Shown here: piece after piece, positions 42,401 through 54,744 of the stretch | Layout of the letters: the number at the start of each line of letters is the position of its first letter | Position numbering within the stretch: position 1 is the stretch's first letter | Assembly (NCBI GenBank): GCA_022605405.1 | Contig: JABYQQ010000011.1 | Coordinates: 434,001 to 498,000 of the forward strand | Direction of reading: 5' to 3' | Source: Earliella scabrosa | Lineage: Eukaryota > Basidiomycota > Agaricomycetes > Polyporales > Polyporaceae | Length of the DNA: 64,000 bases | Program-made: the position numbers and the translations under genes | The notes under the pieces: model-generated | Database searches by the model: none | What the model was told of the DNA's origin: nothing | What the model saw: only the letters and a program-made list of their open reading frames with translations

Positions 42401-43475
42401 AACATACCAAGGTCGAGTTCCGAGCCATTGCCTGGATTGAAATTGCGGATGGCTTGAATGCAATCGTCCACAGCAGACTCAACCTGGGACTCGACTCTGT
42501 TCCGGAGACAGTCATACCATTGGGCGGCGTAGCCTATGCCCCGGCGAAACGGATCTTGAACAGGCTCTCCCTAACAGTTGTGAATGAACAGCAGAATGCG
42601 TCTGATGCACGCCTGGTAGGTACCTTATCGTTGAGAATTGCAAACCCTCGCCGTTGGTAAAAGGTCTTGAGAGCGCCGGCTAGGGCCGTGATCGCGTCGG
42701 CGGACTTCTCGAAGAGCGCGAAGTAGAAGTCAAGAAGATCGATGGAAACAGCCATCCGAGGTTGCGTAGGAGCCGTAGGGAATAGTCCATTCTTGACGAG
42801 GGAATTTGGTAAAAGTGTACAAGCGCAGAAAGGAATCTCAAGCGTCGCGAGATCTGCAAAGGATTTAGCTCGGAGGAACTGGGCAAGATGGACCAGCTCA
42901 CGATCGAAGTAGATACACGTAATGCTCGTCACCTCGACCATGCAGGTCTCCTTGCAGCATTGATGTTCGATCTTTCCTGACGCGCCGCCTGTGCGTCGTT
43001 GAGCCACTCGGAGGTAGCTGAGATAGTCGGGCACGAGAGCTGGGAGCAGCGCGAGCCATGCAGAGTACAGCCGGTGTGAAGCCTCGTCGGGATGCAACCT
43101 CCGTGATCGCTTTTGTGTTATGGTATCGGGGCCGAATACTACGTTGTTCGCTGTGTCGTCAGGTTCGCAGACGTTAGGATCAAAACCTCCGGTCGCATCG
43201 AACATCTCGGTATCAGCGTCGGCATCACCGTCATTGCTAGGATCTGGGTCCTGGTGAAGAGCGACTGTGCTTGGGGATGGGCCCATAAGTTCCTGAATCT
43301 CTCGGGCCAATTGCTGCTGCCGCGCGGTCGCATGTGGTCGATTCACGATAGCTGCATCTCTTCGCAAGCCTCGTGGACCTTGAGGAGTAGTAAAATGTTC
43401 CCCAACCCGTTGGTCCGAGCGCCGAGGTGGTCGACGGGGTGGTGTTTGAGGAGCCGGTAGCACATAAGGATCCAT
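38231..43475 (-). CDS. KDZ transposase fused to a C-terminal Ulp1-type cysteine protease
   Basis: Twelve exons (42624-43475, 42408-42570, 41726-42332, 41200-41656, 40943-41140, 40671-40887, 40246-40614, 39803-40195, 39139-39749, 38612-39085, 38462-38560, 38231-38410) join without a stop into 1,539 residues. The N-terminal part has a Cys-rich cluster (HQCCKETC) and RMAVSIDLLDFYFALFE; then CPACFGGTKFGR, DIHVAIDATFSQRHN with the likely first catalytic Asp, CRHDIVLFLANVDTPGEQQK, VFYDIGC with the second Asp, MHAYGHQWSCQLVYNPRLR and GEGTERVWS with the likely Glu. A helical region and a run of ten Asp follow. Residues ~1340-1500 form a C48 peptidase: WLNDD, catalytic His1417 (HWEVAVV), Asp1434 (FDSFG), Gln1487 and Cys1493 (QTNGVDCGVW). 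The protease probably acts on SUMO-like substrates, by family analogy. The protein looks complete and possibly active. Confidence 0.9.
39440..39470 (-). repeat. GTC/GAC triplet run encoding ten Asp
   Basis: A near-perfect trinucleotide tract inside the KDZ-Ulp1 gene; it is likely to vary in length between strains. Confidence 0.8.
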
Positions 43476-44037
43476 ACGGTGGAGGGAGGTAGAGTGCAAG
43501 TGTACTGTTTCGCAGGCGCTCAGTTTTTTTTGCTCGTGGAGGCCGCGTGTGTGACAACTTGGGTCCGCTACATCTGGTATATATCATTCTATTCTGTGGT
43601 ACAAGTCATACTGGAGCTCTGTGTAGAGGTCGGAAGGGAGCTCTGAGATCTGCAGTGGCGATCGGAAGCTCCTATAAATAGATGGCAGGCCTGGGAAGTC
43701 CGACTAGGGGGGTCACTGATGGGACTTTCCCATCTACAAGGAATGGGGTCTAATAGACTAGCTCCGCCCCTGCCTTAGGTGGACTTCAAACTGACTTCAA
43801 GTCCATTCGTACTCTGAGGTACCCTTCGTGAGATTGTATCAGCAAGAATCATCCACAAATTGCGTCAATTGGGTGCAAATTATCGGCATTGTGAGATATT
43901 TGTTGACATTTGATCATTTCACGCATATTAGCATGGGAGGTTTTTCCTGATCGGCGGCGGGTGCACTCACGCACATTCTGCTCTCAATCTCTCCACTCTA
44001 CGCTTTCATCCCTCTTGTCATCAATCTACCATACAAC
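43476..44037. promoter_or_regulatory. Divergent promoter region between the KDZ-Ulp1 and F-box-like genes
   Basis: 562 bp between head-to-head start codons. A TATAAATA at 43674-43681 on the plus strand lies 357 bp upstream of the F-box-like start, far for a TATA box unless the leader is long. I looked for terminal inverted repeats of a larger KDZ element here and saw none. Confidence 0.4.
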
Positions 44038-45606
44038 ATGGACAACAGCCTCCTTCCCATTGAGGTTTGCGAGCATGTTATCGACTCCTGTCGCGAAGAG
44101 CTACGCGGATGGTCGGATGCATCGTATACCATCTGGCGGCAGACGGCCCTCGTCTGCTCGGCCTGGCTACCTCGCTCCCGCTTCAATCTCTTCTATAAGG
44201 TCGAACTACAGCAGGAGCCTCAAGTCACCTGCCTTCTCCGAACAATCCAGGAGGCACCGCACTTTGCGGACTTGGTGGTAAAAGTGGCTGTTCACCACGG
44301 TGACAGAAATCTGAGATATGTCCCATTTTCCCGGATGTCACTTCCGCGACTACTGAAGAAATGTGTAGTCGTGGACTTCAGTGAAGTTTATTGGGATCTC
44401 TATCCACCTCGATACGCCGACACATGCTTGTATGGGTGGTCCGGGATATCAGTTCTCCGGTTAAATATTCAATCAAGTGTTTTCCAAGGCTGCTTGCGCT
44501 TCATCTGGTCGTTGCGTCGGCTGCAGAATTTGTCCCTTTTGTGGAACTATCTGGATCGCAGCGCCGAATCAACTCGCTCACGTACGGCGCGGCCAGGCCC
44601 CACAAGCGGCAGACTCAACAGCTTACAATCTCTTAAGCTTGAGGTATGTTTTATGTTATGCTGTGGCGTCCATTGCATGCAGGTACCAGTACTGACCTAC
44701 ACTCATAGGCGCCTGAATGTACTCTGGCTTCCTGGCCAGTATCCGCATTCGGCTGGTCTGTCAAGAGCTTGGACATCGATGTTAACCGCGGAGTGTCAGG
44801 TGAGCATTGTTCTGCTATAAAAATCACCCCACCGCTAATCATTGCCAAGTGAGCACTTTGCAGTGCATCAAATCCTTGCGCAAACTCGAACATCTTGAGA
44901 TTGTCTGCAAGTTGGACGATCCACCGGCGTCCGACCGTCACATCAGCATAATATCTGCATCGGGCTGGCGCACGCGTACACTGCGCTCTATTTTGGGAAG
45001 CGTGCACTCGGGAGAAGCCATGCTGTCCCTCAAGATCAAGGTGTTGCCATCTGTCAGCGAGATCGAATATCGGTATAGCTATGGGGTTGACCGCACGGGC
45101 CTTGTGGACCTCCTACTCGGGAACGAGATCCTGGCTATCTTCTCTCAGTTCCCACACATGCGTCGACTCCATTTCTCCCTCCACGACGATGACGTGGAGT
45201 ACGACCCCGAGTGGTGGACGGCCGAGATGGTCCGCCAGCTGTCTCACTGCTGTCATGCTGCTGTCTCTGTTGATTTGTGTCTTTGGACAGATAGTGCGTC
45301 ATGCGGTTCTGCCTGATTTGTGGCAACAATTGCTGATGCATGCTATATCTAGAAAACCCGTACCAACGCCTGTGGTATACGCGGGAGGAGATCGAGGCCG
45401 CTGAGAAAGCACAGCAAGCAGACAAAGCAGAGAAGCAGGCAGCGGGAGAAGCCGCCAAAGAAGCAACCCCGAAGGACGCCGAGCAGTGGGAAGAGGCGCT
45501 CCTCGTGGAAGGGGCCCCCAGTTTCAACTCAGTGGTTGCTGCTACGGGGGAGCACCGAGATGCTAGCGGCATTTCAAACCAGCCGTTGCACCAGGAGGGA
45601 CGTTAG
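44038..45606 (+). CDS. F-box-like protein, paralog 1
   Basis: Exons 44038-44643, 44709-44799, 44850-45293 and 45353-45606 give 464 residues. The N-terminus reads LLPIEVCEHVIDSC, then WRQTALVCSAWLPRSRFNLFY, the agaricomycete F-box-like pattern (L-P-x-E-x-x-x-x-(I/V)-(I/L)-(D/N) ... A-L-V-C-x-x-W). In known members this part binds Skp1, while the C-terminal half selects ubiquitination targets. The rest looks like degenerate leucine-rich repeats, and the C-terminus is a Glu/Ala/Lys-rich helix (EEIEAAEKAQQADKAEK) absent from canonical members. Its paralog at 54745 has introns at the same positions, including an identical 91-nt second exon. Confidence 0.85.
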
Positions 45607-48600
45607 ATGATTAATTGTTCAGCCAAGACATCGCGCTCCACCCTCCGTTCTGCCACTCTCATTCCTTACCGCACCGTTCCTTCATACTTACTCTCCTCAC
45701 CTCCCTACACTCTGGCTCAACCCTCGGATCCGAGTCAGCTCCTCGACTCAAATATATGCAGTCTCCTCTTCCGCGCACCCGCTCGCTAGCATCCAGTCGA
45801 GGGGCCAGAGGTCCATTTCCGACTCCTGGACTTTCCTTCCGCCTCGACTTTGTTATACCGAGGCTCTCTCAGATTCGTGTGGATGCAAGGGCGGTGATGC
45901 CACGGCCCACGGCCGCATTCGCAGGGCAAACAAGCCCCCCTTGCCGCTGTATCTCCGAACCCACCGAGATCCTTCGCTTAGACGACAGAAGTGTGCATGG
46001 GATCTCATTGTTCTGCATCGTAAATGTATGCCATTTTCCATGATCCCGGGTCTTAGACTTGCTACATGCGCATCGCTACCGTTCAATAGTGACAGGCCAG
46101 CTAGGATATGATCACGTTCTCATCTATGCCAAACGATTGTACGACACCGTGTGTATCGGGACTGTCGAGTATCTATGGTTACTGAGACTCGGATGATGTA
46201 CTTATTTCCAATCGCATTCCATATATGCGCGTTCAGACACTTCGCCTTATGCTGATCGTTTGAAAGTTGTCATTAAAGTCCAGTTACTATCGTGCACGAT
46301 TCGTTCGTCAATGCCTCTGAGAAGCAAAATGGTGCAAGACAGGTAATAGATGGCCAAATGGGAGACGGCGAGCATGGGCGCAATGACGTACATTTGGATA
46401 TTGTACGCCGCAAGGTTATGTCCGTCCATGCAGCGTCTAGACGACGAGCGAAACCGAACTCGACATCGAGTCCTCAGGGAGAGCGGTCCAGGATGGGAGA
46501 TAGAGCACGAGGGCACGGCGGCGGCAGATCCTGCCTCCCCTCGCAAGCATCTGTCCGCGCGAATACGCCCTGGCACAGAAGCTGCGCCAATGGCGAAGTT
46601 GTACGACAGCCTGGACGTCGCGCGCCCGGACATGGCGGGGGTGTGCGAGGCACACGAGAGACACGTGGGGCCGGTTGAGCGAGAGGAGGCCGGTGGCCGT
46701 CACGGTGCTGTGCGTGCGCCGTGGAACCAGGGGCGGGCTTCGGTCGATGAAGGTGCCGTAGAAAGGGGCTGCAATCACACAACTGCCGAGCTGGACGAGC
46801 CGCGTTCACGACGTTGAGGGACGCTCGAGAGTACGTGCAGATTTGCTAGTACTCATTTCCCTATACTGACTCCACCTGTCCTCTTGAAGCCTCTCATATC
46901 ATTCCCGGCGTCCGAGCACGCACCTGCACGGGAACTCCACGCAACACCCTCGCTGTCTCGACTCGGACAAGCTGCACGCTGTATACACTGCATCAACACA
47001 GACCAGGGCAAGGGTCAAGAGCAAGCCCATTTACAAGCACGACGACACGATACGACGACCAGATCCCATCTACTGACACGACCGGGGACCCGCCGGGCCA
47101 TTAAGCACTACACGATCGCATGGCTCATCGTGCCGCAATTATGAGGAGGCACAAACAACATGAGGGAGAGAGGGCAGAGGACCATCGCACTCGCGCAGAC
47201 ACTGGTATACGGTATACGCTATGATATATGCGGAACTTGGGAGTAGGATAGCAACATGCGGACACGGAATCTGACCAATGTTTGTACCCGCGGTAGCTTG
47301 TGAGGAGCACCTCCGATGTTCGTCACCCCTACGCTGCAGTAGGCTCGACAATAGTATTATCGTCGACGAGATCAAGAGAGGCGGCCTCCTGAGCCACAAT
47401 CTGTAACCAGTTGCGCGTTCGCACTCAGGGCGTGGCATGGGAAACGCTTCCTGTGCTTGCAACTGTACACCGGTAGTCGCACGACGGGGTCGTCCGTTCA
47501 AACAGCGAGCATCACCCGTGTCCGACTCGTCTGCACCAGCGTCGGTGGGGTGTTAGACTCGGGCCCGCCGTTCAGAGTCGAGGTCGACTTCTTCGCAGTA
47601 AGCGATGAGCGACAAGGGACCGAGGCGAGGCGTAGATGTCGAGCCAGTTTCAAGAGAGAAATCTGCGCGAGGACTGCAGCATGCGAAGCTCTAGGGTCGT
47701 CCGTGTTCCTGACGAATGCGGTCGACGGCGATCTGGTGTAAGAGCAGATCGATGGCTGGATTTGGGCTGAAAGCGGCGGGAGGCGAGTACTGACGATCGC
47801 ATGCGACGGCTCACGGATTGAGACTCCAACGTAACCTCTGAGGGGGGCAAGAGTCGTTCTGAGCAACCGAGCCACGCGGCGGCGAGGGAATTATGCTCCA
47901 CTCACTCAGTGCGGGACGACTCTGACGTCGCATGCGTCGCTCGAAGTCGCGCGGTTCCGAGGCTGTAATGTAGCTGCAGAAACCGCTAGGGTCAGAAACG
48001 GCGCGTACGAATACGAAGATCGGACGCGTCACCTAGTACGTCGAGATCAAAGTCGCAGAGACAGCACAGATTGGCAGCGTTGCGAATTCTGCGCTCGCAC
48101 CGATCGCGCACGTTCTTTGTGACCGACTATCAGCGCAACGCGCGTTGAATTTTGAGGGTGTACAGGCGGCACACGCAAGATGTTTGATGGGCAAGGACGA
48201 TTGGGAGGTGCGGATGTGCGCGGAGGGAGGCAACTGCTGTCCATTTGCACAGCGTGACAGAATGTCCCAACGAAACCGCCGCGAAGATAGAAAGTTGAAC
48301 AGGCCAGCTAGTGACGGCCAATGGTCAACACCGGTGCGGAGGGCGAGCAAAGCCAAATTGGTCGTTGTCGTTGCCGTGTCAAGAGCGATCGCATCGGGAA
48401 GATGAAGGCGTTAGTCGACGAGAAAATCGTGTACAACCATATAACTGACCATCGATATCACTGCTCTCGAGAATCGCTTGCGGCCGCGGCTGTCTGAGCA
48501 TCTATTCGGACGTCGGGCGAGGACGCGAATGCACCACAGGGTTCCGTTTGTGCTGATGCACTGTTCGAGATTCTCGTCGTCGGCGAGACACTGCGTCGGT

Positions 48601-49250
48601 CTGCCGTTGCCTCGTTGACCCGCGAAGAGGGATAGTCAGCGCGCGATACAGGCAACAAGGAGCGAGCACTCGGCGTCGTGCTGCGCCTGCTTCGGAGCTT
48701 CGGGCCAAAACTCCAATGGATGCCTGCGGTAGTCGCATGGCTTGGGTTTCGTCGTTCTCTGGCGGCTGTGTTCCTCGCCTCTCTGTTCAAGGTCCGCCAT
48801 GGTCGTAACGGACAGAGAGGATGGAGATCGAGGACCAGTGCGTGAAGCGGCCACCGAAGTGCGTGAAGATGCCGTACGCGGTGGGGAGCACAGTGGTATG
48901 TAGATGATTGGACAGAACAGACATTGATGGGCCAGCACGTCGGTGATTCGTAGTACAGAGACACCGAGGGGTGGCGGTGAGGTTCAGGCAGCGCACGAGC
49001 CGGCAGACGAGCCCGTAGTCTCGCGGACAATCGAAAGGTGGATGACGGACGGGAGGAGGAACCCGAGCACGCCCTACTTCCTGCGCATGAGCGTGCCCGC
49101 GCTTTTGGTGGGAGACCGATAGCAGGCCGTTCCGTGTGCTCAGATCTCCAGGGTGCCGGTATGGAAGCTACTGACACAGTAGCGGATGGCCTGCTCATGC
49201 TCCTTGCATTTCGCGCGCGCCCTGTCCCGACCGGTCTTCTTCTTCACATT
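44038..49250 (+). repeat. Segmental duplication, copy 1 (F-box-like gene plus downstream sequence)
   Basis: Collinear, diverged match to 54745-58500. Besides the gene, non-coding blocks match, such as 'gatggccaaatgggagacgg' (46,348) with 'gatggccggatgggagacgg' (57,131), and a 'ggtggatg' block near 49,036 with one near 58,350. Coding exons are better conserved than the spacer. Within 45,607-49,250 I see no further gene I can support. Confidence 0.65.
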
Positions 49251-52200
49251 CATCTTAGTCCTAAGGACCACCGTCGGTACGATACCCGCCTAGTCGCCCG
49301 CAGCCATGAAGCTTGTAGGTTGACCATCGGCGGTGCGGTGTCGCTCATGGATGGACCTCTTACTGATAGGCACGGTAGTCTTGATCGGACAAGCAGCGCC
49401 TTCACATAGAAGGCAGTGTCTTGCTGAACGATTGTGGTGGCGGGCTGTTGAAGAGACCCTGGAGTGGCAGGCGCAAGTTGCGCGCGTTGAGAAGGTCCGG
49501 AGCTACATGGTGTTCGCGTCGGTACGTGTAAGGGTGATTGATGACAGTTCCGGAGCGAGAAGAGTCCTCGTCCTTGCGATGCATGCTCACTCACCTCTGG
49601 GGATCATCGACATCGCCGGTAGCTTTGAGCAGGCTCTTGATAAGCGTTGCCTTGAACCGCTCCACACGGGGGCCGGGATGTCGTTCCAGGACCGTCCCTT
49701 CCCTATAACGGGATATCGGTTCCACACCGAGCGCGCTGTTGTGTTTGAGGCGCAGCCCGAGAAACAGTGTACGTGTTGAGCTCCCCGTCACCCCTTAGCT
49801 TGTACACCTGCCAGCCAACGTCTGGGGTTGCGGAGATTCGAACAAGCAAAGGTAATGAGACTTGTTTACAGCAGCGCGCATCAAGACTCACTAAATACGG
49901 AGTAAGGACGGAAGCCTTCAAAGTGGGGAACGAGGGACAAGACAAGGACCGAGGGAGTTCCGCCGGACTCGGACTCCGATGTACCAGTGAGTAATGTGCT
50001 GCTGCTGCCTGCCTGTCAAGATCGGAGTGACGAGTTGATGCTTGTCCCAGATGAGCAGTAGTATGAGTTAAGCGAGAGAAGCGGAGTGTATATGTGCGCG
50101 GTCACAAGATGAATGTGAGGAGGAACTTTGGAGGTGCTGTCCGACTTGGAAGACCCGTGGCGCGTTACGTCACGCGTATGTCACTTGTGACCCGAGCTCG
50201 CCGAGTCACACCCCAGCGACACACGCAGGGAGCGCCCTTGGACTTCAACACGACACAGCTACGTACGCCCAAAAGACGGAGCCAGCCCTGGAGCCCGAGG
50301 TACAAGAACGAAAATGGGCTGGGGACCAGTGCGCTGCCATGATCGGGCGGGATCTCTCCTATTCTTCGCTCTCGGGCCCCTCGCATCATGCTCGCCCTTC
50401 CGCCTGTCTGGGTTTCTGCTCAAATTCCTCAACTCTCGTTGCTAGGTCCTCTGCCGACACCCTATTCCGCACTATTCTCATCCAACGCTTGCCATGCTTG
50501 CCAGCGATGCACCATCTCGCACGGCGGCCAACTTGAACGCACGATCGCTGTCGGAGATCTCAAGGTCAAGGATCGCAGGAGCAAGTACGTCGCATTCACA
50601 CAGTTTCAGGTCTATAGAGCCTGCTTATCTTGTGCAAGTCCTCCTAGTCGCTGCGGTGTGAATCAATATGCGAAGTTCGAACTTGCCGCTCATGTAAGTT
50701 GACTACGTGTTCTTCGTGTCTTCCAGCGTCGTCCCCCTCCGCCCTTCCAATGTGCTGATCAAGCATCAGCTGCTCCTGTAGTCGCCGCACTTCCGCCACC
50801 GTGTTCCCTCATCACCCTCTCTACGACGCGGAGCCTCTACACAGAAGTCCACTTCCGTATCTTGACCGTATGGTGGATACCACGCCCACGGCCTCAACCG
50901 CTTGCATTGAGATAGACCCCCGATGCCTCGACGTATATCTCAGTTGGTGGACGTCTGCGTGGTGACGGATTACGGAGGATGCGGTGTCAGGATCGGACAT
51001 GTCGATGAAGCTGGTCGGGGATGTGTTGCAGCTACCGATGAGGTACGTCCCTCCGTTGTCAGCGGTCGCTCCATCCTGAGCAGTGCTCCCAGCTCGCTTC
51101 CACACATCCTACGCATCTCGCACAGCGCGAGTCGCACTCGCATACCATGAAGCTGTCTAGCTGTCCACCGTACTCGCTCGTCACGCCGTACTCGTCAGCA
51201 AGCAGTGCAGTCCGCCTCGTCCTCGTCCTCACCCTCCCCTCAGCCTTCTCACTTAAGTAGAGACATCTTCGCCACGTTCATGCGTCAGGAGCGCTGCAGG
51301 AAGCTGAAGGCTACCAGGCTCCTCCTACTAATACCGCTGTGTCCGCATCCGGCCCGCACACGCGTCCGCCGCAGTCCGTTCCGAATAGCCCGCACTTGAG
51401 TGCAGGGTGCGGCCCCGGCAAGTACAAGACGCATCATCGCCTGGGGTCGACCGCACCGGCTCTTGTGGACGACCACGATGCTGAGTATGGTGCACGGTGG
51501 TGGTGGTCCGCCGGCTCCTCAGAGCCGGCATGCCGCTGTTGCTGTCGAAGTTGGCGTGAGGTCACACTGTGAGTTATGCGGCGCTGTCTGTGTGATGGCG
51601 ATAACTTATGTGTGTCCAGCTCTTTCTAGATCGCCATCTATGGCATACGTAGGAGAACATTGAGGCGGTCGAACACGCACGGACGAACGCAGGCGGCGGA
51701 CAGCACTTACCCACGGAAGGACGCGAACGGGAGAGTAGGGAGCACAGTCGAGGGTGGGGTTGAGGAAGGACAGTTCACTGTGGGCAAGACGATGTCGAGG
51801 GTCCACGCGCTGCGGGTTCCGATCGCGAGCCATGCGCAAGCCTCTCGCAACCGTTGTCGAATCACGCAGGGCCGAGCACCGCTCCTCAACGACTCAAGGA
51901 TGGGCGGCGCGCCGCAACGTCATCATCCATAAACCCGTACGTCTACGGAAGCCCAGGCATCTACAACTTCGTATCTTCGTCGGGGCTCGTGCGGAAGGTC
52001 ATCGCGAAGGACCTGAGATTTTGCGGCGCTCAAATCGAATCCGGTGGATAAGAACCAGCGAACGCGGTCCAGGAGATCTACGTACACAACGGTTACGCGG
52101 ACATCGGCAATACATAACGACCCACTACGAGTCACAGTGAGTACCTCAGCCTCCTGAATCATCATGTGTTTCTGTCACGGTACACCATCCATATGCCAGC

Positions 52201-54744
52201 TTCCGCCATTCATCCGATCTGCGTTCGTATGCGCCACCTCACACTTTGACGACTAATCCGAGATCTCCGCAGAACACACTCGAAGCTTCAATCACCTCGA
52301 TCGACGTTCTGAGACGTCCCGTGCCCGAACGCTTGGGAAGTTGGTGAGTATTCAATACTGACGATCGAGAGGATTCTGACTGTCACACGAGGATCAGGTA
52401 CCGAGATCCAACCTCGAACGCGGTGCTCACACTCGCAACAGTACAGCCATGGAAGTACCCTCGCCGGACGTCTCTTCTCACGGCCGCATCTTCGTCGTCT
52501 GCCACCTCCGATGCCGCTTTCAAGTCTATCCCGAGCGGCGCATATGCAGTCTTGGCCCTCGGACGTTCCCACCCTAGCTCTGGCCGGCTAGGCTCTCGCT
52601 ACTCCTCCTTCACCCCGGTCCTGCTCTGCTCCCTGTCTCATTCGTGATCTGCGAGTCTGGCCCAGCAAAGCGAATCGCGCACACCATCAAGTTGACACAC
52701 TTCACCTCGCTCGCCCCAACGCCTAGCCTCTCCGCCATTGCCGCCAGCGCTCTTCTCGTCCTTGCCTCAAGTATCAAGCTGGTTCTCGTCGACCATCGGG
52801 CTTCCTTGCTCCATGTTCCGCTCCGCTCCGCATCTTGATATCGCTCCGGTACACATCCTGGATATAGTGCGGCAAACTTGCGGCGCATGAGGAACGAGGA
52901 CAGCATATCCGCCCCACGCTCTGCCCGCGTGTGAGCGCACATCCTTTAAGCTCTAGCTCGTGTCCTCAGCAAGCACCCACATTACCATTGGTGACTGGCG
53001 CTGGCACCGGAGAACGTGAAATGGTGGAGCCGCTGGAGGGACACGGGATCAGCATTCGCAGCCGCGAATACGTCATTTAGGATTCGTCGGCGCGTACGAG
53101 GAGTCGTGCTTAAACGCGTCGCAACATGGAGGGTTGTGCGGATCGAGCGGGCACACGGGATCCTCGCGGACGCGGAGCTCGAGGCTCCTGCGGGCTTGGC
53201 TGGTCTCGGACGGACAGGCACGATTGCACGCATTGTGCGGGACGGAGACGAGCGAGATGTCGCGGCCGTCGTGGGGGTCTGCCATCCTCTGCATGGAGGG
53301 GGACGGCCCGTCGCGTGTAGGGATAGTCATGATACCACACGAGCAACGGTTCTCGAGGTGCAGTGTCCCAAATGCGCATCACACTCATCGACATCTTCCT
53401 TTTCTCCACGACACCCAGATCTACTATTCTAGACAGCGGCATGAAGGCGATTCCATGCCCGGCTACAGCTCAAAACCTCATACGCCTTCGTACCTCGTCC
53501 TTTCTCAGCTGGTCATTCCTGACTCAGCGAACTTTGGATTGTGCAATAGTCGCCCTTCTCGAAGCTGTCCCCGCTTCTGTATATGCCCGGACCCATGTGT
53601 AGTCCCTTCTCGCCTCCGTAGGTCTTTGACCGCACGAATGACATGCTTCCTGATGCCGACACATGCGCAAGAGTGGTGTAGGTCAATGCCTTAGAATGGC
53701 AACCGTCGAAGCACGCCTAACTCCTCAACCATCGGGATCGCGTTCATCGGCGACATTCACGTCCCCTCAGCTCCAGTACCGATGCCTCAATCTTCGTGAT
53801 TCCATCCTGGTTTGGCCGGTCAAGCATGAGTTGTGAGCACATCCTTGCGTCCTGAGCAATGCACTCGACGGCGTTCTGATGCACCGTACCTCCGTTCGCT
53901 CACGGCCTCATAGAACCTACGGTCTCGGGCTCGGGCGCATCGGTGGCGTACTCTTGGTGCGCACGACTGACTGCTCAGGGAAGAAACCCTATCGAGCCGC
54001 GCACAACGTCCGTGTGGACGGTGTGGTGCTCCTCTGATAGACTCCGGATGACGGTCATTTGCTATACATCTATGCTCTCCCTTATGCAATCGTTGTGGTT
54101 TTTCGCACTTCCTACTAAGCACATCTGTCTATCTGCGGCGATAATTCCAGGAGCGTCGAGATACCAGGACGTCCAGCAGCTTCCAAACTCTTGTCGATCA
54201 GGAGATTGGGTCGGGGTCCGCGAGACACGCTTTCCCGTGAGAACTGTCTCTTTTACTACCCCCACTGCAGATGTGTTGTTAGGACACAAGTGGACAAGAT
54301 TCATGCTGCAGAAACTAGTGAGCGGTTGGCGGCGCGGCATGGCGCAGTTAACTGGTCTCGACGTACTAGTAGTCTGAGTTCAATGAGCTGCTGACCCGCA
54401 GTCACCCATGTATGCATAGTCAGAGAAATGGTGCATATTCTGCGAGTTGTGTGTTAGCTGGATACATGGTTTCATCTCACAGACCAACAACATCCCAGAG
54501 GTGCGGAAGATTCGACTGTTGCGGTGTAGCTGTCGCATATCAAGTGCGGTGGAATAGCGGCACTGCGCACCGCTCATGAACCATCTTTTACGCTTCAGGC
54601 TCCTTCGGGGAAGAGTGATAGGAGTGCGAACTCTGACCGGCGTCCTAGGGTCTGTTGGTCATATCTCCAATGAACCTCGGGCCATTCGCATACATTCGTC
54701 TTTTCGTCCCTCCCCTCCCCTCTCTCACCTCTTACCCCGCCGAC
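49251..54744. other. 5.5 kb without a confident gene
   Basis: Open frames are short, on both strands, and lack consistent splice sets. A Cys-containing frame at 50,388-50,700 (CHACQRCTISHGG) and frames near 53,016-53,430 attract attention but have no detectable family. This is probably decayed duplicated or repeat-derived DNA. Confidence 0.45.

Noticed and set aside
48458..49198. 246-codon minus-strand frame
   Set aside because: No recognisable domain, Arg/Ser/Pro-rich composition typical of GC-rich non-coding sequence, and the duplicate segment at 57.7-58.5 kb does not preserve it.
50388..50702. Small zinc-binding protein (CHACQRC)
   Set aside because: Only one short frame, no splice-compatible extension, and no conserved pattern beyond three cysteines.
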